Positions 7,854-16,382 of a DNA stretch of 64,000 bases are shown here, one piece after another; position 1 is the stretch's first letter; every line of letters starts with the position of its first letter. Under the pieces are notes generated by a model. The model made no database searches. It saw only the letters and a list, made by a program, of their open reading frames with translations, and was not told where the DNA came from. The DNA is from Paenibacillus sp. FSL H3-0469 (GTDB lineage Bacteria > Bacillota > Bacilli > Paenibacillales > Paenibacillaceae). The position numbers and the translations under genes were made by a program. The stretch is taken from assembly GCF_038051945.1 (NCBI RefSeq), contig NZ_CP150302.1, forward strand, positions 5,704,001 to 5,768,000. Reading direction: 5' to 3'.

Positions 7854-9227
7854 ATGAAACTAGTACTTCTATCAGGCGGCTCCGGCAAGCGGCTCTGGCC
7901 GTTGTCCAATGATTCACGCTCCAAGCAATTTCTGAAGGTACTGGCAAGTCCGGCAGGTGAACCGGAATCAATGGTACAACGGGTATGGAGACAGCTGGAG
8001 GAGAACGGCATGGCCGGGTCCTCTTATCTGGCGACCGGACGCAGCCAGGTGGAGATGATCCAGAGTCAGCTCGGCAGCGAGGTGCCGATCATCGTGGAGC
8101 CGGAGCGGCGGGATACCTTCCCGGCCATTGCGCTGACGGCGGCCTATTTGTATTCCATCGCGGGGGTGTCTCCAAGCGAGACCGTGGCGATTCTGCCGGT
8201 GGACCCATACGTGGAATCCTCCTTTTTCGAAACGGTGCTGCAGCTGGAGAACACCATGCTGGTGAGCGGGGCGAACCTGGCGTTGATGGGCGTAGTTCCC
8301 GAGCATGCTTCGGAGAAATACGGCTACATTATTCCAACCGGCGCAGATGCGGGAGCGAATGGTTATCTGCAGGTCAGCCACTTTCAGGAGAAGCCGGACC
8401 GTGTGCAGGCCGAGGAGCTGATCAGCCAAGGCGCGCTCTGGAACTGCGGGGTGTTCGCCTTCCGTCTGGGTTACCTGCTGGATATCCTGCAGCGCAAAGG
8501 ATTGCCGCTGAATTACGAGGAGCTGCAGAAGCAGTATAAGCTGCTGTCGTCCATCAGCTTCGATTATGAAGTGGTGGAGAAAGAGGAGAACATCGTCGTG
8601 CAGCCGTACGCCGGATTCTGGAAGGACCTGGGTACCTGGAACACCCTTACCGAAGAAATGAGCAGCAACCATGTCGGTAAAGGCTTCGTAACAGCAGACT
8701 CCGAAGGCACCTGTCTCATTAACGAGCTGGATATTCCGATTACCGTGATCGGGGCGAAGGATCTGATTATCGCCGCCAGCCCGGACGGTATTCTGGTGAC
8801 GCACAAGACCGAGAGTCCGCGGATCAAGGAAGTGCTGAAGTCTTTTGAACAAAGACCGATGTACGAGGAACGCCGCTGGGGTCATTACAAGGTGATAGAT
8901 TATGTGAAATATGATGAGGGCAACGAGGTGCTGACCAAGCGGATTTTCATCAATGAGGGTAAAAATATCAGCTATCAGCTGCATCACAAACGCAGTGAAA
9001 TCTGGACCTTCGTCAGCGGGGAAGCCAGTATTGTCATCAATGAGAAGATGCATACGGTGAAGGCGGGAGATGTGGTGCGGATACCGGAAGGGACCAAGCA
9101 TGCCATTCTTGCTCTTACCGATGTGGAGTTCATTGAGGTGCAGACGGGGTCGGAGCTGGTAGAGGAAGATAATATCCGTATTACTCTGGACTGGGAGGAT
9201 ATAGCGCTACATCAGTTCATTTCGTAG
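7854..9227 (+). CDS. manC: Mannose-1-phosphate guanylyltransferase / mannose-6-phosphate isomerase (type II)
   Basis: 457 residues from ATG 7854, which has GGAGGG 7 bp upstream; a longer open frame exists but runs back into the repeat element. The N-terminal nucleotidyltransferase has the pyrophosphorylase loop 'LLSGGSGKRLWPLS', and 'FQEKPD' marks the sugar-phosphate site. After about residue 340 comes a cupin of the type II phosphomannose isomerase family ('SYQLHHKRSEIWTFVSGEA', 'VRIPEGTKHAI'). It makes GDP-mannose from mannose-1-phosphate and GTP. Together with ugd it indicates a polymer containing mannose and glucuronate. Two mannanase genes follow directly on the same strand. Confidence 0.92.
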   Translation: MKLVLLSGGSGKRLWPLSNDSRSKQFLKVLASPAGEPESMVQRVWRQLEENGMAGSSYLATGRSQVEMIQSQLGSEVPIIVEPERRDTFPAIALTAAYLYSIAGVSPSETVAILPVDPYVESSFFETVLQLENTMLVSGANLALMGVVPEHASEKYGYIIPTGADAGANGYLQVSHFQEKPDRVQAEELISQGALWNCGVFAFRLGYLLDILQRKGLPLNYEELQKQYKLLSSISFDYEVVEKEENIVVQPYAGFWKDLGTWNTLTEEMSSNHVGKGFVTADSEGTCLINELDIPITVIGAKDLIIAASPDGILVTHKTESPRIKEVLKSFEQRPMYEERRWGHYKVIDYVKYDEGNEVLTKRIFINEGKNISYQLHHKRSEIWTFVSGEASIVINEKMHTVKAGDVVRIPEGTKHAILALTDVEFIEVQTGSELVEEDNIRITLDWEDIALHQFIS

Positions 9228-9357
9228 GTCTAACTTATCTATTTAACCATTTGTTACAGAATCAAAACAGGTACTCGGAACTATTTATTCGGAAAAATTC
9301 GCGTTTGCTCTACAAAAAAATTGCATAAAGACGATAATTTACGGTAAGAGGGATTGA

Positions 9358-9454
9358 TCCTTCCAAAACGACAAAGGCAAACCTGATCGAAAGACAGGGA
9401 CGCAAAGCTATAGGGCCTTCGCAAGAGTGGCAGCCTGGCTACCGAAAGGAAGAG
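9358..9454 (+). promoter_or_regulatory. Cyclic di-GMP-I (GEMM) riboswitch
   Basis: The leader carries the GEMM-I core: AAAGGCAAACC, a CGAAAG tetraloop, GGGACGCAAAGC, a P3 arm starting AGGGCC, and GGCTACCG. P1 pairs CTTCC (9360-9364) with GGAAG (9448-9452). The 3' side of P1 is part of the Shine-Dalgarno sequence AAAGGAAGAG, 9 bp before the GTG start at 9461, so ligand binding should block translation (OFF switch). The aptamer call rests on the conserved family motifs; the OFF logic is inference. Confidence 0.9.
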
Positions 9455-9460
9455 AATATT

Positions 9461-11779
9461 GTGAAAACTTACCGTAAGTCTCGTTTGCTCTGCGCTGTGC
9501 TGTCGCTGGCCGTGGTATTGTCTGCTGTACCTGTGGGACTGGGAATCGCCCCTTCCACCGTCAAGGCTGCCTCCTCTGAAGGAGCGCCGGTGAACCCTAA
9601 CGCCTCAGCGGAGGCGGTCAAGCTGCTGAATAATCTGTATGGTATCTCGGGAAATGGAATCATTACAGGCCAGCATGACTATTTCGAGAGTCCGGATGAG
9701 CTGAGCAACAAGCTGAAGGGAACAAGCGGACAATACGCAGCACTGCATGGTTATGAGCTGGGAGCAATCGGTGGGCAGAGTGAGAGCGGAGTAGCTGCAC
9801 AACGCAAAAATATCGTCTGGAGTGCGACGAACTGGTCCAGAGCGGGCGGCATTGTCGCCATGACCTTTCACCAGAATCTGCCGGGCACCAAGTACGAATG
9901 GTCCAATGTGCAGAAGTCAATCACCCAGGCGCAATTTAACAAATACGTAACCCCCGGAACGCCAGAGTATAATGCTCTGATCACCGATTTGGATAAAGTA
10001 GCTGTCTCTCTGAAAAGCCTGCGGGATGCTAAGGTTCCGATCCTCTGGAGACCTTACCACGAAATGAACGGCGGCTGGTTCTGGTGGGGGAAGAAAGATA
10101 ATTTTACATCCCTGTGGAATATTATGTATGACCGGTTCGTGAACGTTCATCAGTTAAATAATCTGCTCTGGGTATGGAACCCGAATGCGCCTAATGCAAA
10201 CTCCGATCCCTATCCGCGGACTTATCCGGGTGCGGACAGAGTGGATGTGCTGGCAGCAGATATATATAATAACGACTACTCCAATAAATATCATGATGAT
10301 CTGACCAGTCTGGCTGGCGGCAAACCGATCGGCATCGGCGAGAATGGTGAAATGCCGAACATCTCGAAGCTGAAGCTGAATCAGCAGAATTACGTGTTTA
10401 TGATGAACTGGGGCAAGATGCTCTACGAGAATAACAGCACAGCTACGATCAAGAATTTTATGAATGACAGCTACACACTGACCCGTGACCAATATAAGGC
10501 CTGGTCTGCTCCGGCGGCGGCTCCTAAGCCAACCGCAACGCCGACGCCTACAGCAACGCCGACGCCGACACCGACACCGACGCCAACCGCAACGCCGACA
10601 CCGGCGCCAACCGCAACACCGGCGCCAACCGTTGCGCCGAAGCCGGTCCCAACCTCCGGTGATCCGGAGAGTAAGCCTGCCCAGAATGGCTTGCTTGGAG
10701 AATACTTCAAGAACATGACGCTCTCGGGAACACCGGTTATGGTCCGTAACGATGATGTCATCAGCTTCAATTGGCGTCAGAGTACTCCTAATGCCGCACT
10801 CGGCGTAGATTACTTCTCGATCCGCTGGACCGGCCAGATTAAGCCGGCTTACAGTGAGAGCTATCAGTTCTATACTACATCGGATGACGGTATCCGCTTG
10901 TGGGTGAACGGTACAGCCGTCATTGACAGCTGGGTTAAGCAGAGCGGAACGGCCCGCACAGGAACCATAGCCTTGACTGCCGGGCAACTATACGATATCA
11001 AGGTAGAGTATTACGAGAATGCAGGCGATGCGAATGTCCATCTGATGTGGCAGAGCCCCAGCCAGGTGAAGGGAACCGTACCTTCAAGTGCACTTTTCTC
11101 CAGAGCAGGCAACACATCCATACCTGCTCCGGCTGCAACAGCAGTACCGACAACGGTACCAGCAGCGACAGCAGTGCCAGCACCGACAGCAACGCCGGCA
11201 CCAGTAACGACACCAATGCCAACACCAGCACCAACACTGACGCCAGCACCGACACCAGTGCCTACGCCAACGCCGACAGCGGCTCCTGTTCCCGTTCCTT
11301 CTCCTACAGCAACACCGGTGGATCTGCCGGTAGAAGTCCCTGCTGCCAATGGGTTGTACGCGGAATACTTCAATAACATGACGCTATCGGGCGAACCCGC
11401 TGCAGTGCGCACCGATGCGGTGCTTGATTTCAACTGGCGCCAAGGCTCGCCGGATGCCGCTATCGGCGTAGACTTCTTCTCTGTCCGCTGGAGTGGCAAG
11501 ATTAAGCCGCTGTACACAGAGACGTATCAGATTTATACCCATTCTGATGACGGTATCCGCGTACGGGTGAACGGTGAGCTTGTGATTGACAGCTGGGTGA
11601 AGCAGAGCGGCACCGAACGCATGGGCAGCATCAGCCTGACCGCAGGCGAGCTGTATGATATTCAGGTAGAGTATTATGAGAATCAAGGGGATGCAAAAGC
11701 GCGGCTAATGTGGCAGAGTCCGAGCCAAGCCAAAGGTACCGTTCCGGCAAGCGCGCTGTTCCTCCCGTCCGCTTCCTAA
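9461..11779 (+). CDS. Secreted GH26 beta-mannanase with two PA14 domains
   Basis: 772 residues from GTG 9461. Signal peptide about 1-36. The GH26 catalytic domain (about 45-340) has 'GQHDYFESPDE', the acid/base Glu201 in 'RPYHEMNGGWFWWG' and the likely nucleophile Glu294 in 'KPIGIGENGEMP'. A Pro-Thr-Ala linker (about 345-405) leads to PA14 domain 1 (about 410-550). A second Pro/Thr linker leads to PA14 domain 2 (about 630-772); both PA14 domains carry 'SDDGIR' and 'VIDSWVKQSGT'. GH26 enzymes hydrolyse beta-1,4-mannan outside the cell; PA14 often binds glycans. The c-di-GMP riboswitch upstream and the adjacent exopolysaccharide genes suggest biofilm-linked matrix turnover. The linkers are low-complexity and repetitive at DNA level. 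Confidence 0.92.
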   Translation: MKTYRKSRLLCAVLSLAVVLSAVPVGLGIAPSTVKAASSEGAPVNPNASAEAVKLLNNLYGISGNGIITGQHDYFESPDELSNKLKGTSGQYAALHGYELGAIGGQSESGVAAQRKNIVWSATNWSRAGGIVAMTFHQNLPGTKYEWSNVQKSITQAQFNKYVTPGTPEYNALITDLDKVAVSLKSLRDAKVPILWRPYHEMNGGWFWWGKKDNFTSLWNIMYDRFVNVHQLNNLLWVWNPNAPNANSDPYPRTYPGADRVDVLAADIYNNDYSNKYHDDLTSLAGGKPIGIGENGEMPNISKLKLNQQNYVFMMNWGKMLYENNSTATIKNFMNDSYTLTRDQYKAWSAPAAAPKPTATPTPTATPTPTPTPTPTATPTPAPTATPAPTVAPKPVPTSGDPESKPAQNGLLGEYFKNMTLSGTPVMVRNDDVISFNWRQSTPNAALGVDYFSIRWTGQIKPAYSESYQFYTTSDDGIRLWVNGTAVIDSWVKQSGTARTGTIALTAGQLYDIKVEYYENAGDANVHLMWQSPSQVKGTVPSSALFSRAGNTSIPAPAATAVPTTVPAATAVPAPTATPAPVTTPMPTPAPTLTPAPTPVPTPTPTAAPVPVPSPTATPVDLPVEVPAANGLYAEYFNNMTLSGEPAAVRTDAVLDFNWRQGSPDAAIGVDFFSVRWSGKIKPLYTETYQIYTHSDDGIRVRVNGELVIDSWVKQSGTERMGSISLTAGELYDIQVEYYENQGDAKARLMWQSPSQAKGTVPASALFLPSAS

Positions 11780-11852
11780 GCTCATAAGGTCCGCAGCTGT
11801 GTTCATCATTGGCGCTGTTACTGGTTAAGACGTTACAATTATAAATCCTGTA

Positions 11853-11953
11853 AGCCACTCTTAATGGCCCTGCTTACCAGCAGGGCTACTAAGCTATAGA
11901 AAGGCAGATAATCCGGGAGGCTTAACCTCCGGGGCCTGCCTGAGAGTGTGGCT
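11853..11953 (+). promoter_or_regulatory. Three-way-junction leader RNA, unrecognised family
   Basis: P1 pairs AGCCACTCT (11853-11861) with AGAGTGTGGCT (11943-11953) with one bulge. P2 is GCCCTGC/GCAGGGC (11867-11886) with a 6-nt loop. P3 runs from AGGCAG (11902-11907) to CTGCCT (11936-11941) around an inner GGAGG/CCTCC stem. Unpaired joiner: TACTAAGCTATAGAAA. P1 ends 6 bp before AAAGGAG, the ribosome site of the second mannanase gene. There is no U-tract, so it is not an ordinary terminator, and it lacks the GEMM-I core seen in the neighbouring leader. Confidence 0.6.
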
Positions 11954-11970
11954 GGAGAAAGGAGATTACA

Positions 11971-13491
11971 TTGAACACTTACCGTAAGTACAGGCTATAT
12001 ACAACTATTTTTCCTCTAATCCTTATCCTTTCATTACTTCCATGGGGGGAAGGGCGCAGTCTGCCCGCAGCCGCCAAGGTTACGGCACCTGCCGCCCCCG
12101 CTCCCATAAAGCCCATTAATCCTTCGGCCTCCAAGGAGGCTTCCGCACTGTTAAGCTATCTTAGTAATCTTAGCGGCAAGGGGATGATATCCGGCCAGCA
12201 TGATTACCTGGAGAGCCCCGATGAATTCAATAATAAGCTCCGCACAACAAGCGGCCGCTATGCCGTTCTGCATGGCTATGAGCTGGGAGCCATAGGCAAC
12301 CAGTCTAAGGAGACCATTGCCAGACAGCGTCAGGCTGTCGTGGACAGCGCCATACGATGGCATGAGGGCGGCGGCATTGTCGCCATGACCTTCCATCAGA
12401 ATCTGCCGGGAACCGCGCCGGTATGGACCAATGTGCAGAAGCCGCTTAGCCAGGATCAATTCAAGCAGTACGTCACTCCCGGAACGCCGCAGTATAAGGC
12501 TTTGGTTGCTGAGCTGGATGAAGTGGCCAAGTATCTGGGTGAGCTGCGCGATGCCGGAGTTCCGGTGTTATGGCGGCCCTATCATGAAATGAACGGCGGC
12601 TGGTTCTGGTGGGGGCAGAAGGATGACTTTGCGAAGCTCTGGGACCTGGTCTATGACCGCATGGTGAAGACGCATAAGCTGAACAATCTGCTGTGGGTGT
12701 GGAATCCGAATGCCCCCAACAAGTCGTCTGAGCCGTATGCCGCCTATTTTCCCGGCACCGCCAAGGTGGATATTCTGGCCGCCGACATTTACGACAATGA
12801 TTTCAAGCAGTCTTATTATGACAGCCTCCTGAAGCTTGCAGGCGGCAAACCAATAGGCATCGGGGAGAGCGGAGAGCTTCCAGACCCTGTCATCATGTCT
12901 CAAAAACAAAGCAAATGGGTATATACGATGACATGGGGCAAGATGCTGGTGGAGAATAATCCGCCCGTAAAAATCCAAAGCTTCATGAATCATAAATACA
13001 CGGTATCGCGGGAGGACTATAAGCTCGCGGTGGGTACCAAAACGCATGCGGCGGCTGTAAGCTCAAGGAACGGCCTGAAGGGCCAGTATTATGGCAATAT
13101 GGACCTGTCCGGCACACCGCTGCTTACCCGTAACGACAGCACCCTTCAATTCAACTGGCATGGCAATTCACCGGCCTACGGCCTGCCCAAGGATGCATTC
13201 TCGGTACGCTGGACCGGGACCCTTAAGCCTCTCTACAGTGAAAAGTATACGTTCACCGCTTCTTCGGATGACGGCATCCGCGTATGGATCGGCGGCAAGC
13301 TCCTGATCGACAGCTGGAAGAATCAGAGCAGCACGGGCAAGGAGGGCAGCATCACACTTTCTGCAAATACCCCCTACGCCATCAAGGTAGAGTATTACGA
13401 GAACCGCGGGGATGCCAGCGTCAGTCTGATGTGGAGAAGCCAGAGCCAGAAGCAGATGATAATTCCCCAGAGTGCACTGACGCTTCCTTAA
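11971..13491 (+). CDS. Secreted GH26 beta-mannanase with one PA14 domain
   Basis: 506 residues from TTG 11971, with AAAGGAG 8 bp upstream. It is a clear paralogue of the preceding mannanase: signal peptide about 1-35, GH26 domain with 'GQHDYLESPDEFNNKL', acid/base Glu206 in 'RPYHEMNGGWFWWG' and likely nucleophile Glu299 in 'KPIGIGESGELP'. A short linker leads to a single PA14 domain (about 370-506) with 'SDDGIRVWIGGKLLIDSW'. The long Pro/Thr linkers and second PA14 are absent, so the pair probably arose by duplication with domain change. It should cut mannan or a mannose-containing polymer outside the cell. A different structured RNA precedes it. Confidence 0.9.
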   Translation: MNTYRKYRLYTTIFPLILILSLLPWGEGRSLPAAAKVTAPAAPAPIKPINPSASKEASALLSYLSNLSGKGMISGQHDYLESPDEFNNKLRTTSGRYAVLHGYELGAIGNQSKETIARQRQAVVDSAIRWHEGGGIVAMTFHQNLPGTAPVWTNVQKPLSQDQFKQYVTPGTPQYKALVAELDEVAKYLGELRDAGVPVLWRPYHEMNGGWFWWGQKDDFAKLWDLVYDRMVKTHKLNNLLWVWNPNAPNKSSEPYAAYFPGTAKVDILAADIYDNDFKQSYYDSLLKLAGGKPIGIGESGELPDPVIMSQKQSKWVYTMTWGKMLVENNPPVKIQSFMNHKYTVSREDYKLAVGTKTHAAAVSSRNGLKGQYYGNMDLSGTPLLTRNDSTLQFNWHGNSPAYGLPKDAFSVRWTGTLKPLYSEKYTFTASSDDGIRVWIGGKLLIDSWKNQSSTGKEGSITLSANTPYAIKVEYYENRGDASVSLMWRSQSQKQMIIPQSALTLP

Positions 13492-13567
13492 GGAAGCTCC
13501 GCAGCAGAAGAAGCGTAACGTTATCCCGGTACAGCATAGAATTCCGGAAGAAAGCGAGGACAAGGGA

Positions 13568-16252
13568 ATGAGGACTAGAGTTCAAAAGAAACCCGGTAAA
13601 TATCTCCACAGGCTACTAAAATTTGCAGCACTGATCATCTTGGTTCTGTTGTCCGTCTCTATCTTCGGAGATTACGGGACGAAGGACGGTGAAGCGGATG
13701 TAGATCTGTCTTCATTGTCAGCGGCTAAGGATGCCGGTCCTGAGATGCCGGAAGGAACGGTTCTATGGAAGCTTGGCAAGCATGACGGCTCTGCCGATGA
13801 GTTCAAGGCGGCAGGGTCAAACGGGGTGAAGAAGACGCTCAGCATAGCCTCAACCACTGCCAGGTCGGCAGAGCTGAAGTCCCTTCCCTCCGGCCTGCAC
13901 GGGGAGACCAACCCGGAGCTGCGGATTCAGTATGAGCTGGATAAGATCCCGGAGCACGGGGTCTTATTTCGCGTCAGCATTATCGATGCGTACAAATCCG
14001 TACCCCAGATGAGCGTATTCTCCAACGCTCAGCTCTCAGGCATCATTCAGATCGCCGGGATTGCCGGAACAGGCAGCAAATACGACTTCCGCAAAACCTA
14101 TGAGCTGTACATTCCCAAAGAGCAGCTCATCAGCGGCACCAACGAGCTGACGCTGCGGACGGCCAGGGGAATCTATTCCTCAGAAGCTGAGGATAAGTAC
14201 AACTGGTGGACATGGGATAATCTCAGTCTGGAGGCGCTGAAGTCTCCGATTAAGGAGCCGATTCACGGCAGCTATACGGTGACCGGGACGGTGGTCAATA
14301 ACAAGCAGTTTTATTTTGACGAGGGGGCGGTTACGCATCTGCCCTATATTATGAAGTGGCTGGGCGTAGCCTACAGCGGCAATATCATGCGAACCAGCTG
14401 TGCCAGCGATGTGGGCCGTTCCTGTGAGAAGATGGAGGAGTACTATAAGGTCCTGAAGGATTACAATATGCAGGCCGTAGCGCTCTATCTGTACACAGGC
14501 GATATCAAGCTGAAGGCGGACGGAACGCTGCCGGAGGATGCGGAGAAGAAGCTGACGGATTATTTCCAGAAGTACAGCCCGTACTTCCAGTATTACGAGG
14601 TGGATAACGAACCGGGCCTGTTCAACCGTTCCAAAGCGGTCAATCTGGCTATAGCCGAGTGGCTGAACAGCAAGGGTAAGACAATCGCGCCTCATTTGCA
14701 GACGGTTGCACCCGGATGGGCCTACTGGCCGGGCTACAGCGAAGATTCGTGCGGCAACCAGAAGGGGCCCGTGAAGCAGTGCGGAGACCCAGACGGCTGG
14801 GAACGCGACCCGAAGCAGCGCGATGAGCTGGAGGCGGTAACGGATCTGACAAATGGCCATTCTTATGGCGATTCCTATATTTTCGGTCAGGGCGGGAGCT
14901 TCACGGAGAACCTGAAGACCTTTGGGGGATCGGTAGACGGGCTTAGCAAAAAAATGCTCGCTACTGAGTTCGGCACCTCGGACTCCCATGTGGACGCGTA
15001 TCAATACGGGGCCAAGGAGCGGACCTCGGCGGTGTTCGACCGGATTATGCGGGCACATATCGGCTATGCCGATATGTTCGTGCAGCATGCCGCCTTCTTC
15101 AAGAATTTCAGCCTGTTCAAATACGGCTTCAATCTGGAGGATCACGATCCGGCGGCTACAGAGATCTACTACACGAAGGAAGGCGAAGAATCCCGCGTCA
15201 GTATCATGCGCAGGCTGGATCTGGCTTATGCCACACACGGCGCTCCGCTGACCTATCAGATCAGCAATAAGGAGGAGCTGAAGGATAAGCTGGTCTATGT
15301 AAGAGCCGTGGACACCTCCACGCTTGAGCCGCTGGCGGGCAGCAAGGCGACATCCAACAAGGTGCTGGTGAACTTCGTCAATTTCGAGAAGACCGAGCAG
15401 ACCGTTAAGGTCAAGGTCACTATGCCGAAGAAAACGGTGTACGAAGGAGAACGGTTCGGCAAGGGTGACACTTATGAGGAGGCCCGCAGTTACGTAACCG
15501 GCAGAGCCGCTTCGCCGGAGCTGGAATTCACGGAGACGCTGGCTCCGGGAGAAGGTGTACAGTACATTCTGGAGCCTTCCTCCGAGGTAGCGGATACGGC
15601 GCCGCAGGGCCTGAAGGCGACTGCTGTCAAGGGATTATCGATGCATCTGAACTGGCTGGAAGCCCCCGGAGCAAGCTATGAAGTGCTCCGGGCGGACGGC
15701 CCGGACGAGAAGCTGAAGGTCATCGCTACAGCGGTTAAGGGAACGGAGTATAACGATAGCAAGCTGAAGGAAGGCACACTTTATACTTATGCTGTAAGAG
15801 TGTCCGGCTCTGGTGTGATGTCAGAGAAGACACAGATTACAGCAACCGGACTTGTCCCGCTGGACCGGGCAGGCTGGAAGGTGACGTCCAGTGTGAGTAA
15901 GGAGGCTTCCAATCCGGCAGGTGCCATTGACGGAGACCGGCGGACCCGCTGGGATACGGTCAAGCATCAGGCCTCGGGGGAGTACTTCCAGATTGATCTG
16001 GGCGCCGAACATACGGTAGAAGCTATAGATATGGATTATCCTTTATCACCATATGACTATCCGCGCGGCTACATTGTGCAGGTATCCGATGATGCCAAGA
16101 GCTGGAGACAGGTCGCAGCAGGCAAAGGCCAGCTGGGGAAGACCAAGATTACGTTTGCCCCGGTCAAGACCCGGCATATCAAGATTACCCAGACAGGCTC
16201 CGGCGGCAACTATTGGTCTATTCAGGAGCTGCAGGTGTATTCAAGAGAATGA
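13568..16252 (+). CDS. Membrane-anchored (alpha/beta)8-type glycoside hydrolase with Fn3 and F5/8C domains
   Basis: 894 residues, ATG with CGAGGA 7 bp upstream. An N-terminal membrane segment (about 17-33) follows a basic head, so it is either anchored or secreted. Residues about 90-230 look like a lectin-like beta-sandwich ending in 'NWWTWDNLSLEAL'. The central domain resembles clan GH-A: 'YYEVDNEPGLFNRS' with putative acid/base Glu348 and 'KMLATEFGTSDS' with putative nucleophile Glu467. An Fn3-like domain (about 668-750) and an F5/8 type C (CBM32-like) domain (about 755-894, 'AIDGDRRTRWDT') follow. It lies 76 bp after the mannanases. I cannot name the GH family; a role in matrix or plant-polysaccharide hydrolysis is inferred. 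Confidence 0.72.
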   Translation: MRTRVQKKPGKYLHRLLKFAALIILVLLSVSIFGDYGTKDGEADVDLSSLSAAKDAGPEMPEGTVLWKLGKHDGSADEFKAAGSNGVKKTLSIASTTARSAELKSLPSGLHGETNPELRIQYELDKIPEHGVLFRVSIIDAYKSVPQMSVFSNAQLSGIIQIAGIAGTGSKYDFRKTYELYIPKEQLISGTNELTLRTARGIYSSEAEDKYNWWTWDNLSLEALKSPIKEPIHGSYTVTGTVVNNKQFYFDEGAVTHLPYIMKWLGVAYSGNIMRTSCASDVGRSCEKMEEYYKVLKDYNMQAVALYLYTGDIKLKADGTLPEDAEKKLTDYFQKYSPYFQYYEVDNEPGLFNRSKAVNLAIAEWLNSKGKTIAPHLQTVAPGWAYWPGYSEDSCGNQKGPVKQCGDPDGWERDPKQRDELEAVTDLTNGHSYGDSYIFGQGGSFTENLKTFGGSVDGLSKKMLATEFGTSDSHVDAYQYGAKERTSAVFDRIMRAHIGYADMFVQHAAFFKNFSLFKYGFNLEDHDPAATEIYYTKEGEESRVSIMRRLDLAYATHGAPLTYQISNKEELKDKLVYVRAVDTSTLEPLAGSKATSNKVLVNFVNFEKTEQTVKVKVTMPKKTVYEGERFGKGDTYEEARSYVTGRAASPELEFTETLAPGEGVQYILEPSSEVADTAPQGLKATAVKGLSMHLNWLEAPGASYEVLRADGPDEKLKVIATAVKGTEYNDSKLKEGTLYTYAVRVSGSGVMSEKTQITATGLVPLDRAGWKVTSSVSKEASNPAGAIDGDRRTRWDTVKHQASGEYFQIDLGAEHTVEAIDMDYPLSPYDYPRGYIVQVSDDAKSWRQVAAGKGQLGKTKITFAPVKTRHIKITQTGSGGNYWSIQELQVYSRE

Positions 16253-16264
16253 AGGACGGCATAA

Positions 16265-16300
16265 TAACCTCCGTGGTATTCAGCCCACCGGGGTTTTTTT
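16265..16300 (+). terminator. Rho-independent terminator
   Basis: The arms ACCTCCGTGG and CCACCGGGGT pair with one mismatch and are followed by seven T. It closes the mannanase/glycosidase group. Confidence 0.7.
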
Positions 16301-16382
16301 CTGTCGTGGAATCATAAACATTACTATAAAATACATGGGGCTAAGGCGGATACCCGGCTCCGGGGAAGGTGTGAACCGGTTC

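Noticed and set aside
11853..11953. Second c-di-GMP-I riboswitch
   Set aside because: A three-way junction is present but the GEMM-I core strings (GCAAACC, GACGCAAAGC) are missing.
16053..16382. N-terminal extension of the K+/H+ antiporter
   Set aside because: Overlaps the end of the glycosidase gene and its terminator; ATG 16383 precedes the first membrane segment.
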